Source: JANELJ01 sp024511395 (GTDB lineage Bacteria > Pseudomonadota > Gammaproteobacteria > GRL18). From it: a stretch of 64,000 nt of DNA. This document shows positions 18,838 to 26,888 of the stretch, piece by piece; position 1 is the first letter of the stretch, and each line of letters opens with the position of its first letter. The position numbers and the translations under genes were made by a program. The notes beneath the pieces are model-generated. The model saw only the letters and a list, made by a program, of their open reading frames with translations. It did no database searches and had not been told where the DNA came from. The DNA lies in assembly GCA_963681975.1 (NCBI GenBank), contig OY820613.1, positions 2,914,001-2,978,000 of the forward strand. Direction: 5' to 3'.

Positions 18838-18864
18838 TTAGCACTCTCCATGGCGGAGTGCTAA
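18838..18864 (-). promoter_or_regulatory. CIRCE operator (HrcA site)
   Basis: TTAGCACTC, nine bases, GAGTGCTAA: a perfect match to the CIRCE consensus, 25 bases upstream of the groES start. HrcA repressor bound here would block groESL and release it on heat shock. hrcA itself is not in the window. Confidence 0.95.
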
Positions 18865-19015
18865 ATATCATTGTAAAAAAAACCGAATACTCTTAAAAGA
18901 AATCCGGAATCTAATCTTATGTCCTGTAATTTGGGACGGGGTATTTTATTTCAAGTATTTTTTAAAAAAAAGTTGCAAAAATTTATGAAATTTCTCTTTT
19001 TATATTGTAAGTTCC

Positions 19016-19127
19016 GCCTCAGGAAGGCAATGGCCTATTCCAAAGACGCCGTAAATCCATCCATGGAGGCTTTTCGACAGCGTCCATGCTGTCGAAACTT
19101 TGGAATAAGCCATTGCCTTCCTGAGGC
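19016..19127. repeat. Three-stem hairpin repeat, copy H2
   Basis: Outer arms GCCTCAGGAAGGCAATGGCC and the inverse of GCCTCAGGAAGGCAATGGCT pair almost perfectly for 30 bp, ending at ...ATTCCAAAG/CTTTGGAAT. The inner ~58-bp core is the same as in H1 and H3, with its CATCCATGGA palindrome and CGACAGCGTCC-type hairpin. It lies between groES (upstream side) and fxsA. The rest of 18865-19213 is A+T-rich with no gene that I can support. Confidence 0.8.
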
Positions 19128-19213
19128 TCGAGTTTAAACGTTCAGGATAGTGTAATAAAATATATTTGGTTTGGAGTGAGGAGAAGAGCAGGTTTGTGCT
19201 ACCAACATGCCCC

Positions 19214-19699
19214 TTATTCTTTATCTTCCGCCTTGCCTTCAATAATTCTTACCTGCCGGATTTTTGCCTGATTTCTCTCATGTTGCTGTTCGGGAATCAG
19301 ATCTTCGTACTCTCCTTCAAAGTAATCATCCTGTGCTCTTAATAAGGAGCTGGCGATTATCTGTTTTGCCAGCCAGCGTCTCAGGGGGGGGATCAGTAAT
19401 AAGAAGCCGATGGTGTCTGTAAAGAAGCCGGGCATGAGCAGGCAGATGGCAGCAAAGAACAGCATGACGCCTTCAAGCATTTCTATGGCTGGAAGCTGGC
19501 CATGGTTCATATTCATCTGGGCTTTCTGCAGAGTGGAAAAGCCCTGTATCCGAATCAGGGTTACGCCTAGTACTGCAGTAAACACCACCATAAGCACGGT
19601 CGGGAAAACACCGATAATTCCCCCGACTTCTATCAGCAGATAGATTTCTACCAGGGGGATGCCGATAAACAGCAGTAAAAAAAAGAATAAAGGGGGCAT
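19214..19699 (-). CDS. fxsA: FxsA family membrane protein
   Basis: 161 residues. Three to four hydrophobic helices: FFFLLLFIGIPLVEIYLLIEVGGIIG, FPTVLMVVFTAVLGVTLI, and the loop/helix GVMLFFAAICLLMPGFFTDTIGFLLLIPPLRRWL with the family signature PGFFTDTIG. FxsA is an inner-membrane protein that counters phage exclusion in E. coli; its ordinary cellular role is unknown. The hydrophilic acidic C-terminus faces the cytoplasm. Confidence 0.85.
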   Translation of the reverse strand: MPPLFFFLLLFIGIPLVEIYLLIEVGGIIGVFPTVLMVVFTAVLGVTLIRIQGFSTLQKAQMNMNHGQLPAIEMLEGVMLFFAAICLLMPGFFTDTIGFLLLIPPLRRWLAKQIIASSLLRAQDDYFEGEYEDLIPEQQHERNQAKIRQVRIIEGKAEDKE

Positions 19700-19799
19700 A
19701 GTTATTTTTTAAAACCTGGGGATAAATTGTATAGTGTCATTACAAATGGTTGAAAGACTGTCCAGATTAAGACAATTAATTTCCGTCTTAGTTTATATA

Positions 19800-20270
19800 T
19801 TACCAATTTTTATATGGGCAAACCATTAACATCGCATTATAATATTTGCTCTGCCCTGTCACTTCTTCTGCCAGCCACGATGGTTTGGTAAATGTCTCAT
19901 CTTCTGAATCAAGTTCCACTTCGGCAACCACCAGCCCCTCATTGTCACCATAAAACTCATCCACTTCAAAAGTATGTTTACCGGACTTAACAAGAAAACG
20001 GGTTTTATCAATAAATCCGTTTTCACAAAGCTTTAGCAAATCCTGAGCATCTGCAACCGGTATCTCTTTTTCCCATTCGTAGCGGGTGGCACCCGATGCA
20101 TTGGCTTTGCCTTTTATGGTCAGATAAGCGGTATCATCTTTAATTCGTACTCTAACTGTACGCTCTGGCACTGTTGACAAATATCCTTGGACAATATGAA
20201 CCTGCTTTACTGCATCCTGTTTATAGGCATCGCCTGAAACCAGAAATTTTCTTTCTATTTCTAATGGCAT
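19800..20270 (-). CDS. CYTH domain phosphohydrolase (inorganic triphosphatase type)
   Basis: 156 residues. The diagnostic EIERKFLV motif is at residues 4-11. It is followed by the charged strands of the triphosphate tunnel: RTVRVRIKDDTAYLTIKGK, TRYEWEKEIPV, KTRFLVKSGKHTFEVDEFYGDNEGLVVAEVELDSE. Length and motifs match the single-domain bacterial CYTH enzymes that hydrolyse tripolyphosphate. An adenylate cyclase (CyaB-type) role cannot be excluded from sequence alone. Single gene, same strand as fxsA. Confidence 0.85.
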   Translation of the reverse strand: MPLEIERKFLVSGDAYKQDAVKQVHIVQGYLSTVPERTVRVRIKDDTAYLTIKGKANASGATRYEWEKEIPVADAQDLLKLCENGFIDKTRFLVKSGKHTFEVDEFYGDNEGLVVAEVELDSEDETFTKPSWLAEEVTGQSKYYNAMLMVCPYKNW

Positions 20271-20498
20271 TTTACGGTCTCTCTTTTTTAATCACGAAGT
20301 AAATTTTTAACTGGTTAAATTGGTATTTTTAATTTTATTTAAAACATTCCGGCCTGTAATGAACCTATAATACATAGTAAGGTCAAATTATTGAATACAG
20401 GTATCTAAAGTTTAGAGCAACAGCTCACCCTTGAGAGTCCTGTTTCGCTCATACGTTCTTTAACAATTTGTTTATAACCAGCTGTTTTGAAATTGTTT

Positions 20499-21788
20499 TT
20501 ATAACAAATCTTCAAATCGCCTTAAAATATCCGTATCCGGCGGGTGGAATTTTTGGGACTTACCATCCCACCAGTCCCTGACCCTAACCTGCGAAAAATA
20601 CCTTATCAGTCCCATTCGTATTCTTCCGGCAGTAATGGGTGTATTCTTTCGCCAGGGCGTATTATCAATTAAGCGCAATACCGGGTCCGGACATTTAATA
20701 GCCCGCAATTGAGGTATAATATACCCCGGAGCAATAATGTGTACCCATCGATGTAACACCTTCCGGGTTTTCTGCCAGGTCTGTTTCATGCCCCAGTCAT
20801 TTTTTAACTGATTGAACAAGGGCTCAATCGACCAGCGCTTTTCATAAGCGACAATAATATCCAGACCACTTAACTGCATATCTGTTGACAGTAATAGACG
20901 TGGTCTTTTTTCCCTTTAGAGTCCTCAAACTCACACCAGACAAAGCATAGCGACTGGCCATTCAGAAAGCGGGCTTTAGCCACCGCTGTTCGGTAATTAA
21001 CCTGCTGTTCACGTCCATACAGGTGTACGGTTTCCTTATTTAAAGGCAGCCGTTTAATTTCTTCTTTATGTATAACATGTTCCATATTTTCCGGGTCGTC
21101 CCCGGCCTTTACCTTGCCAGGGTCGTTTATATAATACGGTATCGATTCGTACCTGACCTATAACCGTCATATTATAAGCCTGTACCGGTTCAATAAAAGA
21201 ACGGCGCATATACCAACTGTCCACCAATACAGTAACCGCTTTATCTTTTAGCGGTTTCAGTAATGCCCGGATAAGACTTCGGGCAATTACCAGTTTACCA
21301 CTGTTACCGGCCTGTGGTGTTAAACGTAATAACAATGGCAGAGGTGTATTACAGCCAGAACGCTTAACAATCGCAGCCAGTGCTACCCGGCATTGCCCTC
21401 TGACATACCGGGACAGATTGGTTTTATTACCATGCTGATGGTGTATCTGACTCATGGGTGCCTTTTTGGAATGACGCAGCATGATAGAGTCATCTATGGC
21501 CAGATAAACCGGATTATCCCCAAACAGCTTTAGAAACAGAGCCGTCCACTGTCTCATCAGTTTAAGATAAGACCAATGACCGGTTTCAAGCCATTTATAA
21601 TAACCGGGCCATTGTCTGACCATGTCCAGTATCCAGATAGCACTGGTTACAAACCCTGATTGAGTTAATAAACTGCCCATTAGTAACTCAATAAAGGTTT
21701 TTGTGCTCCTAAGGGGTAGCGCTCGGGTTAAAAATGTTATGTAATAAAACAGTTCACCGGGGATATTGCTGTATCCTTTGGTGTGCAT
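20499..21788 (-). pseudogene. IS701/IS4-like transposase, frameshifted
   Basis: Start near MHTKGYSNIPGELFYYITFL. DDE-type motifs: NPVYLAIDDSIMLRHSKK (Asp), KAVTVLVDSWYMRRSFIEP (Asp), and KRWSIEPLFNQLKNDWGMKQTW (Glu). The run of T's in DSKGKK has one T fewer than in copy 2, so the frame shifts at about 20,910 and the C-terminal 126 residues lie in another frame. The exact family (IS701 or a related IS4-like group) is from memory of the motifs. Confidence 0.75.
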
Positions 21789-21911
21789 TGCGGCCTCCAG
21801 AAGTTTGTTTTTTCTTACTGAAGGCCGCAATGCTGCCGAATTTTTGTTAACTGTTTTTTGCTTTTTTTTACATTTTTTTCCTGTTTTTACTGAATTATTT
21901 TGTTTACCTCG

Positions 21912-22026
21912 GAGTAACAGCGGCCGGGTGTCCCTTGATGAAGTTTCGACAGCAGGGAGGCTGTCGAAAAGCATCCATGGATGGATTCACGGCGGCTTTA
22001 GCAAGGGATACACGGTTCCTGTTACG
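21912..22026. repeat. Three-stem hairpin repeat, copy H3 (inverted orientation)
   Basis: Outer arms AGTAACAGCGGCCGGGTGTC at one end and the inverse of CGTAACAGGAACCGTGTATC at the other form a ~30-bp imperfect stem ending CCCTTG..AAG. The core is that of H1/H2 on the opposite strand (CGACAGCAGGGAGGCTGTCG hairpin, ATCCATGGAT palindrome). It lies inside the IS701/IS4-like element, between the transposase start and the right inverted repeat. The truncated second copy of that IS does not extend this far, so it cannot be compared. Confidence 0.75.
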
Positions 22027-22185
22027 GGCTATCGGTTAACTGAGGTAATCAATAAATTTTAAATGATTCTCCTTTTTGGGGGAGCTGAAACTCTAAACTT
22101 TAGACAGATATGTATTTGCTAAACACCCGGAGGTAACATAAAATCCTGCTACTTTAAGGTATTAATAGGGCAGAAGGGCTTTTTT

Positions 22186-22527
22186 ATGTCACAACAAGAT
22201 AACACAGCGGAACAGCAGTTTCAGCTGGTTTTATGTACCAGCCCCAGCGAAGAGAATGCCATTAGTATTGCAGAAAATATTGTGGCACAAAGGCTGGCGG
22301 CCTGTGTGAATGTTATGCCTCCGGTTTATTCGGTGTATCAGTGGCAGGATAATGTGGAATCAGCCAGAGAAAATATGCTGCTGATTAAAACCAGTAAGGA
22401 GAAATATCCGGTACTGGAAAAGGTGATAAAATCACTGCATCCTTATGAAGTGCCGGAGATTATTGCACTGGACATAAGTAGTGGTTTACTGGAATATCTT
22501 AATTGGCTGGAAAATAGTATAAAATAA
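22186..22527 (+). CDS. cutA: Divalent cation tolerance protein CutA
   Basis: 113 residues. The family motifs are clear: LVLCTSPSEENAISIAENIVAQRLAACVNVMPPVYSVYQW (about 10-50), ENMLLIKTSKEKYPVLEKVIKSLHPYEVPEIIALDI (about 63-100). CutA forms a compact trimer and has been linked to copper tolerance; the mechanism is not settled. It lies 98 bp upstream of dsbD in the same direction, the usual order in Gammaproteobacteria, where cutA and the disulfide reductase are co-transcribed. Confidence 0.92.
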   Translation: MSQQDNTAEQQFQLVLCTSPSEENAISIAENIVAQRLAACVNVMPPVYSVYQWQDNVESARENMLLIKTSKEKYPVLEKVIKSLHPYEVPEIIALDISSGLLEYLNWLENSIK

Positions 22528-22625
22528 CTATCCTGAATCAGTTCGCTTATGGATAAGCCTGAGATGCCCTTTACGAAATAATTATAAAAACTCAATATAA
22601 CAACTAATAAAAGTGGTTCTTTAAT

Positions 22626-24953
22626 ATGTCATCAATACGTTTTATTTTGTTTCTGCTCCTTGTTGTGAGTTCCGCCTGCAGCTGGGCAGAAAACGATTTT
22701 CTGCAGCCGGAACAGGCTTTTCAGCTTCAGCCTGCCAAAGTAATCACTAGTCCTGATGGTAATCAACTGGAAGTACGCTGGAAAATTGCTGATGACTATT
22801 ATATGTACCGAGACAAGGTTGCCTTTAAACCAAAGGATGGCAGCCTGAGCATTGGCGAAGTAAAACTGTCACCCAGTGAGACCAAGGATGCCCCTTATTT
22901 CGGCAAGATTCAGGTCTATAAACATGAATTAATTGCTAAAATTCCCTTCAGCTCTGATAAGGAAAAAGGCGCAGCCTTAACCTTACTAGCCAAAACTCAG
23001 GGCTGTGCAGCCGGTGGTATCTGCTACCCACCGTTAAAACAGGCTGTTCACTTTAAACAACCAGCTCCAGTTGCTAAGAAGCCTGTAACTGAAAAGGTTA
23101 AACCCGCTGCCAATGCTCCGACCCCTTTAAATGAGCTGGCTAATCTGGGCTCTGATGAAGCTCTGCCGGGGGACGAATTGCTCAGCCCTGAAGAAGCCTT
23201 TAAATTTTCCCTTTCTGTCAATCCTGACAAACCGAATCACCTGCAGGCCATCTGGGCCATTGCAGACAAGTACTATCTGTACAGAGACAAGTTTAAATTT
23301 AAAGTGGTTGGCGATAATACCTTTTCCATTGGAGAAATAAAGTACCCGCCCGATAAACAGAAAAGTGATGAATACCTAGGTGATTATGAGGTTTATGCCC
23401 ACGATCTGGTGCTGTATATTCCCATTGCCGGTAAGGGCGATCCTTCCCAGCCTTTAGCTGTTAAAGTCAGTTACCAAGGCTGTGCTGAATCCGGTGTATG
23501 CTACCCTAAAATCACCAAAACCGTTGAGCTGGATATTTCCGGTTTTTCAGCCATTTCCAATAATACCGTTCCGGTTAAAAACATAGTCAAATCTGTTGTT
23601 AAAAACCCTGTTTCTAAGAATGAAGCTCAGGTACAGTCTGAACAGAATGCCCTGGCCGGACTGCTGAGTTCGGAAAACACCTTTCTTGCCCTGTTAACCT
23701 TTTTTGCCATTGGCCTGGGCCTGGCCTTTACTCCTTGTGTATTTCCCATGATCCCAATCCTGTCCGGTATTATTGCCGGTCAGGGCAGCAGTGCCGGCAG
23801 CAAGGCCTTTGTCATGTCCGTAGTCTATGTGCTGTCCATGGCCGTGGTGTATACCATTGTGGGTGTGATTGCCGGTATTTCCGGTGCCAACTTCCAAGTG
23901 CTGTTCCAGAACCCTTGGGTGCTGACCGGTTTTTCTCTGGTATTTATTGCTCTGGCGCTGTCCATGTTCGGCTTTTATAACCTGCAGCTGCCTTCTTCTA
24001 TACAGTCCAAACTATCAGAATTCAGTAATAAACAGCAGGGCGGCACCTTAATCGGGGTGGCTATTATGGGGGTGTTATCAGCACTTATTGTCGGTCCCTG
24101 TATGGCTCCTCCGTTAATGGGTATTTTACTGTTTATCAGCCAGACCGGTGATCCGGTGCTCGGCGGCAGCGCTCTGTTTGTTATGAGTCTGGGAATGGGT
24201 GTACCACTGATTATTATCGGTACCTCAGCCGGTAAACTTATGCCTCGTGCTGGTATCTGGATGGATACTGTGAAAGCGGTATTTGGGGTCAGCATGCTGG
24301 CCGTGGCCATCTGGATGATGGAGCGGGTATTGCCGGAAATTGTTATTATCTGGCTGTGGGCGATCCTGATCTTTACCTCCGGTGTCTATATGGGTGCACT
24401 GACCCCTGTTCATGAAAATACTACCGGCTGGGGCAAGCTGTGGAAGTCTTTAGGCCTGATTATGATGCTTTATGCCAGTGTCATGATTGTCGGTGCCTCC
24501 AGCGGTAATACCGATTATTTACGCCCCCTGCAGGGACACATGGGTTATAGCAGCACAATGCCCGGCCAGCCGGCTATTCCCTGGCATGTCAGTTTCGAGC
24601 GCATTAAGTCAGTAGAAGATCTGAATAAAAAGCTAGCTCAGGCCAAAGCGCAGAACAAACGGGTGATGTTGGATTTTTATGCCGACTGGTGTACTTATTG
24701 CAAAAGCATGGAAAACACGACCTTTAAATCACCAAAGGTTATTAATGCTCTGAATAATTTTGTAGTATTACAGGCTGATGTAACGGAAATGGATACTGTT
24801 GATGAGGCATTACTGAAACATTTTCAGGTACCGGCTCCGCCGGCTATTCTGTTTTTTGATCCGGCTTCAAGAGAAAACCGTAATTTCAGAGTTGTCGGTT
24901 ATAAGGACGGCGATGCATTTGCTGAACATGTTAAACGTTTTTCCAGTCAGTAG
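22626..24953 (+). CDS. dsbD: Thiol:disulfide interchange protein DsbD with two N-terminal alpha domains
   Basis: 775 residues against about 565 in E. coli. Order: signal peptide (about 1-21); first nDsbD domain with KTQGCAAGGICYPP; a linker (APVAKKPVTEKVKPAANAP); second nDsbD domain (LLSPEEAFKFSL..., SYQGCAESGVCYP); eight-helix core from FLALLTFFAIGLGLAFTPCVFP through VGPCMAPPL; and a C-terminal thioredoxin domain with DWCTYCK (Cys 689 and 692). It carries electrons from cytoplasmic thioredoxin to periplasmic partners. The duplicated alpha domain is unusual and suggests two delivery arms or wider partner choice. It probably forms an operon with cutA and the TlpA-like gene. Confidence 0.93.
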   Translation: MSSIRFILFLLLVVSSACSWAENDFLQPEQAFQLQPAKVITSPDGNQLEVRWKIADDYYMYRDKVAFKPKDGSLSIGEVKLSPSETKDAPYFGKIQVYKHELIAKIPFSSDKEKGAALTLLAKTQGCAAGGICYPPLKQAVHFKQPAPVAKKPVTEKVKPAANAPTPLNELANLGSDEALPGDELLSPEEAFKFSLSVNPDKPNHLQAIWAIADKYYLYRDKFKFKVVGDNTFSIGEIKYPPDKQKSDEYLGDYEVYAHDLVLYIPIAGKGDPSQPLAVKVSYQGCAESGVCYPKITKTVELDISGFSAISNNTVPVKNIVKSVVKNPVSKNEAQVQSEQNALAGLLSSENTFLALLTFFAIGLGLAFTPCVFPMIPILSGIIAGQGSSAGSKAFVMSVVYVLSMAVVYTIVGVIAGISGANFQVLFQNPWVLTGFSLVFIALALSMFGFYNLQLPSSIQSKLSEFSNKQQGGTLIGVAIMGVLSALIVGPCMAPPLMGILLFISQTGDPVLGGSALFVMSLGMGVPLIIIGTSAGKLMPRAGIWMDTVKAVFGVSMLAVAIWMMERVLPEIVIIWLWAILIFTSGVYMGALTPVHENTTGWGKLWKSLGLIMMLYASVMIVGASSGNTDYLRPLQGHMGYSSTMPGQPAIPWHVSFERIKSVEDLNKKLAQAKAQNKRVMLDFYADWCTYCKSMENTTFKSPKVINALNNFVVLQADVTEMDTVDEALLKHFQVPAPPAILFFDPASRENRNFRVVGYKDGDAFAEHVKRFSSQ

Positions 24954-24988
24954 CCTTAACCCGGACAGCCTTATAAAAAATCTACATT

Positions 24989-25522
24989 ATGAATAAACCT
25001 GTTTTTGCTTTTGCCTTGGTACTTATACTTGGTGGAATATGGCTGTCCTACAGCGACTTTTCCAGTAAAGACACTGGACAGATAGAAGTTATCAGCAAAA
25101 GCCATGTTCTTAAACGGCAAAATTTCAGCCTGCCTGATTTACAGGGCAATATCCAGAATTTTTCTCAGTGGAATGACAAGGTGGTGGTGCTTAATTTCTG
25201 GGCCACCTGGTGTCCTCCCTGTCGACGGGAAATACCAGATTTTGTAGCTGTTTATCAGCAATACCGTGATCAGGGACTGGTTATTGTCGGGGTCGGCACA
25301 GATGACCGCCATAAAGTAGCTAAGTTTGTTAAGCAGTTTAAAGTACCCTACCCTATTCTGGTGGGTGAAAACAGTGCCATGAAAATTTCCTATCAATACG
25401 GTAATCAGACCGGTGCCCTGCCCTATACCATTATTATTGATAAAAATGGCATTATCCGTTATCGAGCCGGCGGCTTAATGACCCTTTCAAAATTGCTCAG
25501 TATTATTAAACCATTGCTATAA
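24989..25522 (+). CDS. TlpA/ResA-like periplasmic thioredoxin
   Basis: 177 residues with an uncleaved-type N-terminal anchor (FAFALVLILGGIWLSYSDF). The thioredoxin fold carries the active site WATWCPPCRREIPDF (about 69-83) and the cis-Pro region GALPYTIIIDKNG. Such proteins reduce apocytochrome c or other periplasmic disulfides with electrons from DsbD, whose gene ends 35 bp upstream. That adjacency supports the pairing. Confidence 0.88.
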   Translation: MNKPVFAFALVLILGGIWLSYSDFSSKDTGQIEVISKSHVLKRQNFSLPDLQGNIQNFSQWNDKVVVLNFWATWCPPCRREIPDFVAVYQQYRDQGLVIVGVGTDDRHKVAKFVKQFKVPYPILVGENSAMKISYQYGNQTGALPYTIIIDKNGIIRYRAGGLMTLSKLLSIIKPLL

Positions 25523-25823
25523 TACGGGTAAACCCTTAAATTAATTCTTCGTTATTTACTAATTTTGCTGTCATTATGCCGGTATTTGTTGCGAACAGGG
25601 TAAGTTTATATAAATTTGCTATTTTCACTGGACAAAAGCAGGCTTATATTGCACAATAATTGAAAATTTGGATAGATTGTTGCGATAATCGCCCTGTTTC
25701 AGGTCTGTTTTGAAAAGATTCTTATGGATAATACGAATAGCTATCATATAGCATCAAAAGCAAGCAAGATCGCGGCAAGAATTAACGTCCATTCTCATTT
25801 TATAAGTCTTCAGGTTTTTTGAG
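25523..25823. other. Intergenic region between the TlpA-like gene and aroQ
   Basis: About 300 bp, A+T-rich. I see no tRNA fold, no convincing ORF and no strong hairpin. The promoter of the aroQ-accB-accC group must lie here, but I cannot pick it out. Confidence 0.6.
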
Positions 25824-26270
25824 ATGGCTAAAATACTCGTATTAAATGGTCCAAACCTAAATCTTTTAGGTACCCGGGAACCAGCTCATTACGGCCACCA
25901 GTCTCTGGATGATATCAATAGTACTTTAACCCAACAGGCTCAGACTGCGGGGCATAAACTTGAATGCCTACAAAGCAATGCAGAATCTGAACTGATTAAT
26001 GCTATTCATAAGGCTTATAACAATGGTACCGATTTTATTATTATTAACCCGGCCGCCTTTACCCACGCCAGTGTGGCTTTAAGAGATGCGCTGCTGGGTG
26101 TCAGTATCCCCTTTATTGAACTGCACCTGTCCAATGTCTATAAAAGAGAGGCTTTTCGCCACCAGTCTTTTTTCTCTGATATAGCTATTGGCGTGATCAG
26201 CGGCCTCGGGCCGAAAGGGTATGAATTGGCTTTACAGTATGCTTTTGCCCATCTGGCAGAACAAACCTGA
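25824..26270 (+). CDS. aroQ: Type II 3-dehydroquinate dehydratase
   Basis: 148 residues. VLNGPNLNLLGTREPAHYG at the N-terminus contains the catalytic Tyr loop. INPAAFTHASVALRDAL (about 74-90) and FIELHLSNVYKREAFRHQSFFSD (catalytic His, substrate contacts) complete the site. It converts 3-dehydroquinate to 3-dehydroshikimate in the shikimate pathway. It is first of the conserved aroQ-accB-accC order. Confidence 0.96.
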   Translation: MAKILVLNGPNLNLLGTREPAHYGHQSLDDINSTLTQQAQTAGHKLECLQSNAESELINAIHKAYNNGTDFIIINPAAFTHASVALRDALLGVSIPFIELHLSNVYKREAFRHQSFFSDIAIGVISGLGPKGYELALQYAFAHLAEQT

Positions 26271-26345
26271 TAAACAGGGGCTGATACTGCTTTTAAATTA
26301 GCTATTAGCCTCATAGACTCAACATATTAAACCAAGGTTTAAGTT

Positions 26346-26798
26346 ATGGACATCCGTAAAATTAAGAAACTCATTGAACTGCTGGACGAATCCGGAGTTG
26401 CGGAAATTGAAATACACGAAGGTGAAGAATCGGTACGTATTTCCCGTCACAGCCCGGCACCCGCCATGATGCCTGCCCAGGAATATGCCATGATGCAGGC
26501 ACCTGCCCCGGCAGCACCGGCAGCCGCTGAAATACCGGCTCCGGCCGCTACTGAAGCGCCCACCGGTCATGAAGTTAAAGCCCCTATGGTCGGTACATAC
26601 TACAGCGCCCCATCACCCGGTGCAGCCCCCTTTATTGAAGTCGGGCAGCATGTAAACAAAGGCGATACTATCTGTATTATTGAAGCCATGAAGCTGCTTA
26701 ACCAGATTGAAGCCGACGTCAGTGGTACCGTTAAGTCAATCTGCGTTGAAAACGGCGAACCGCTAGAATACGGGCAAACCATCTGCATTATTGAATAA
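26346..26798 (+). CDS. accB: Biotin carboxyl carrier protein of acetyl-CoA carboxylase
   Basis: 150 residues. The N-terminal segment MDIRKIKKLIELLDESGVAEIEI is followed by a Pro/Ala-rich linker (APAPAAPAAAEIPAPAATEAP). The C-terminal biotinyl domain carries EAMKLLNQIEAD, whose Lys is biotinylated. It carries carboxyl groups from AccC to the carboxyltransferase in fatty acid synthesis. Its last 20 coding bases form one arm of a perfect hairpin with the 3' flank. Confidence 0.96.
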   Translation: MDIRKIKKLIELLDESGVAEIEIHEGEESVRISRHSPAPAMMPAQEYAMMQAPAPAAPAAAEIPAPAATEAPTGHEVKAPMVGTYYSAPSPGAAPFIEVGQHVNKGDTICIIEAMKLLNQIEADVSGTVKSICVENGEPLEYGQTICIIE

Positions 26799-26823
26799 TT
26801 CTGTTCAATAATGCAGATGGTTT
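26776..26823 (+). promoter_or_regulatory. Perfect 20-bp hairpin spanning the end of accB
   Basis: AAACCATCTGCATTATTGAA (last accB codons) and its exact inverse at 26804-26823 enclose an 8-base loop holding the TAA stop. The right arm ends in TTTG without a long T-run. It could be a terminator/attenuator or an RNA stability element that sets AccB above AccC, since accB and accC are co-transcribed in this order. Confidence 0.7.
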
Positions 26824-26888
26824 GTTAATACGGCCGTCACACTGATACGGCCCTGTAACAATCCAATTTATACACATGGAACCCTCAG

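Larger units (their letters stand above)
20405..22103 (-). mobile_element. IS701/IS4-like element, copy 1
   Basis: Ends CTAAAGTTTAGAGCAACAGC and the inverse of CTAAAGTTTAGAGTTTCAGC. It is flanked by ACAGGTAT at the left (20397-20404) and ACAGATAT at the right (22104-22111), an 8-bp duplication with one substitution. 1,699 bp including hairpin repeat H3 near the right end. Confidence 0.8.

Noticed and set aside
18890..19000. Sigma-32-type promoter (CTTGAAA...CCCCGT) upstream of groES
   Set aside because: The spacing between the two boxes is too short for the consensus, so I do not list it.
25523..25823. tRNA or small RNA in the gap before aroQ
   Set aside because: No cloverleaf arms or conserved T-loop could be found by eye. 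No tRNA or rRNA gene was recognised anywhere in the window.
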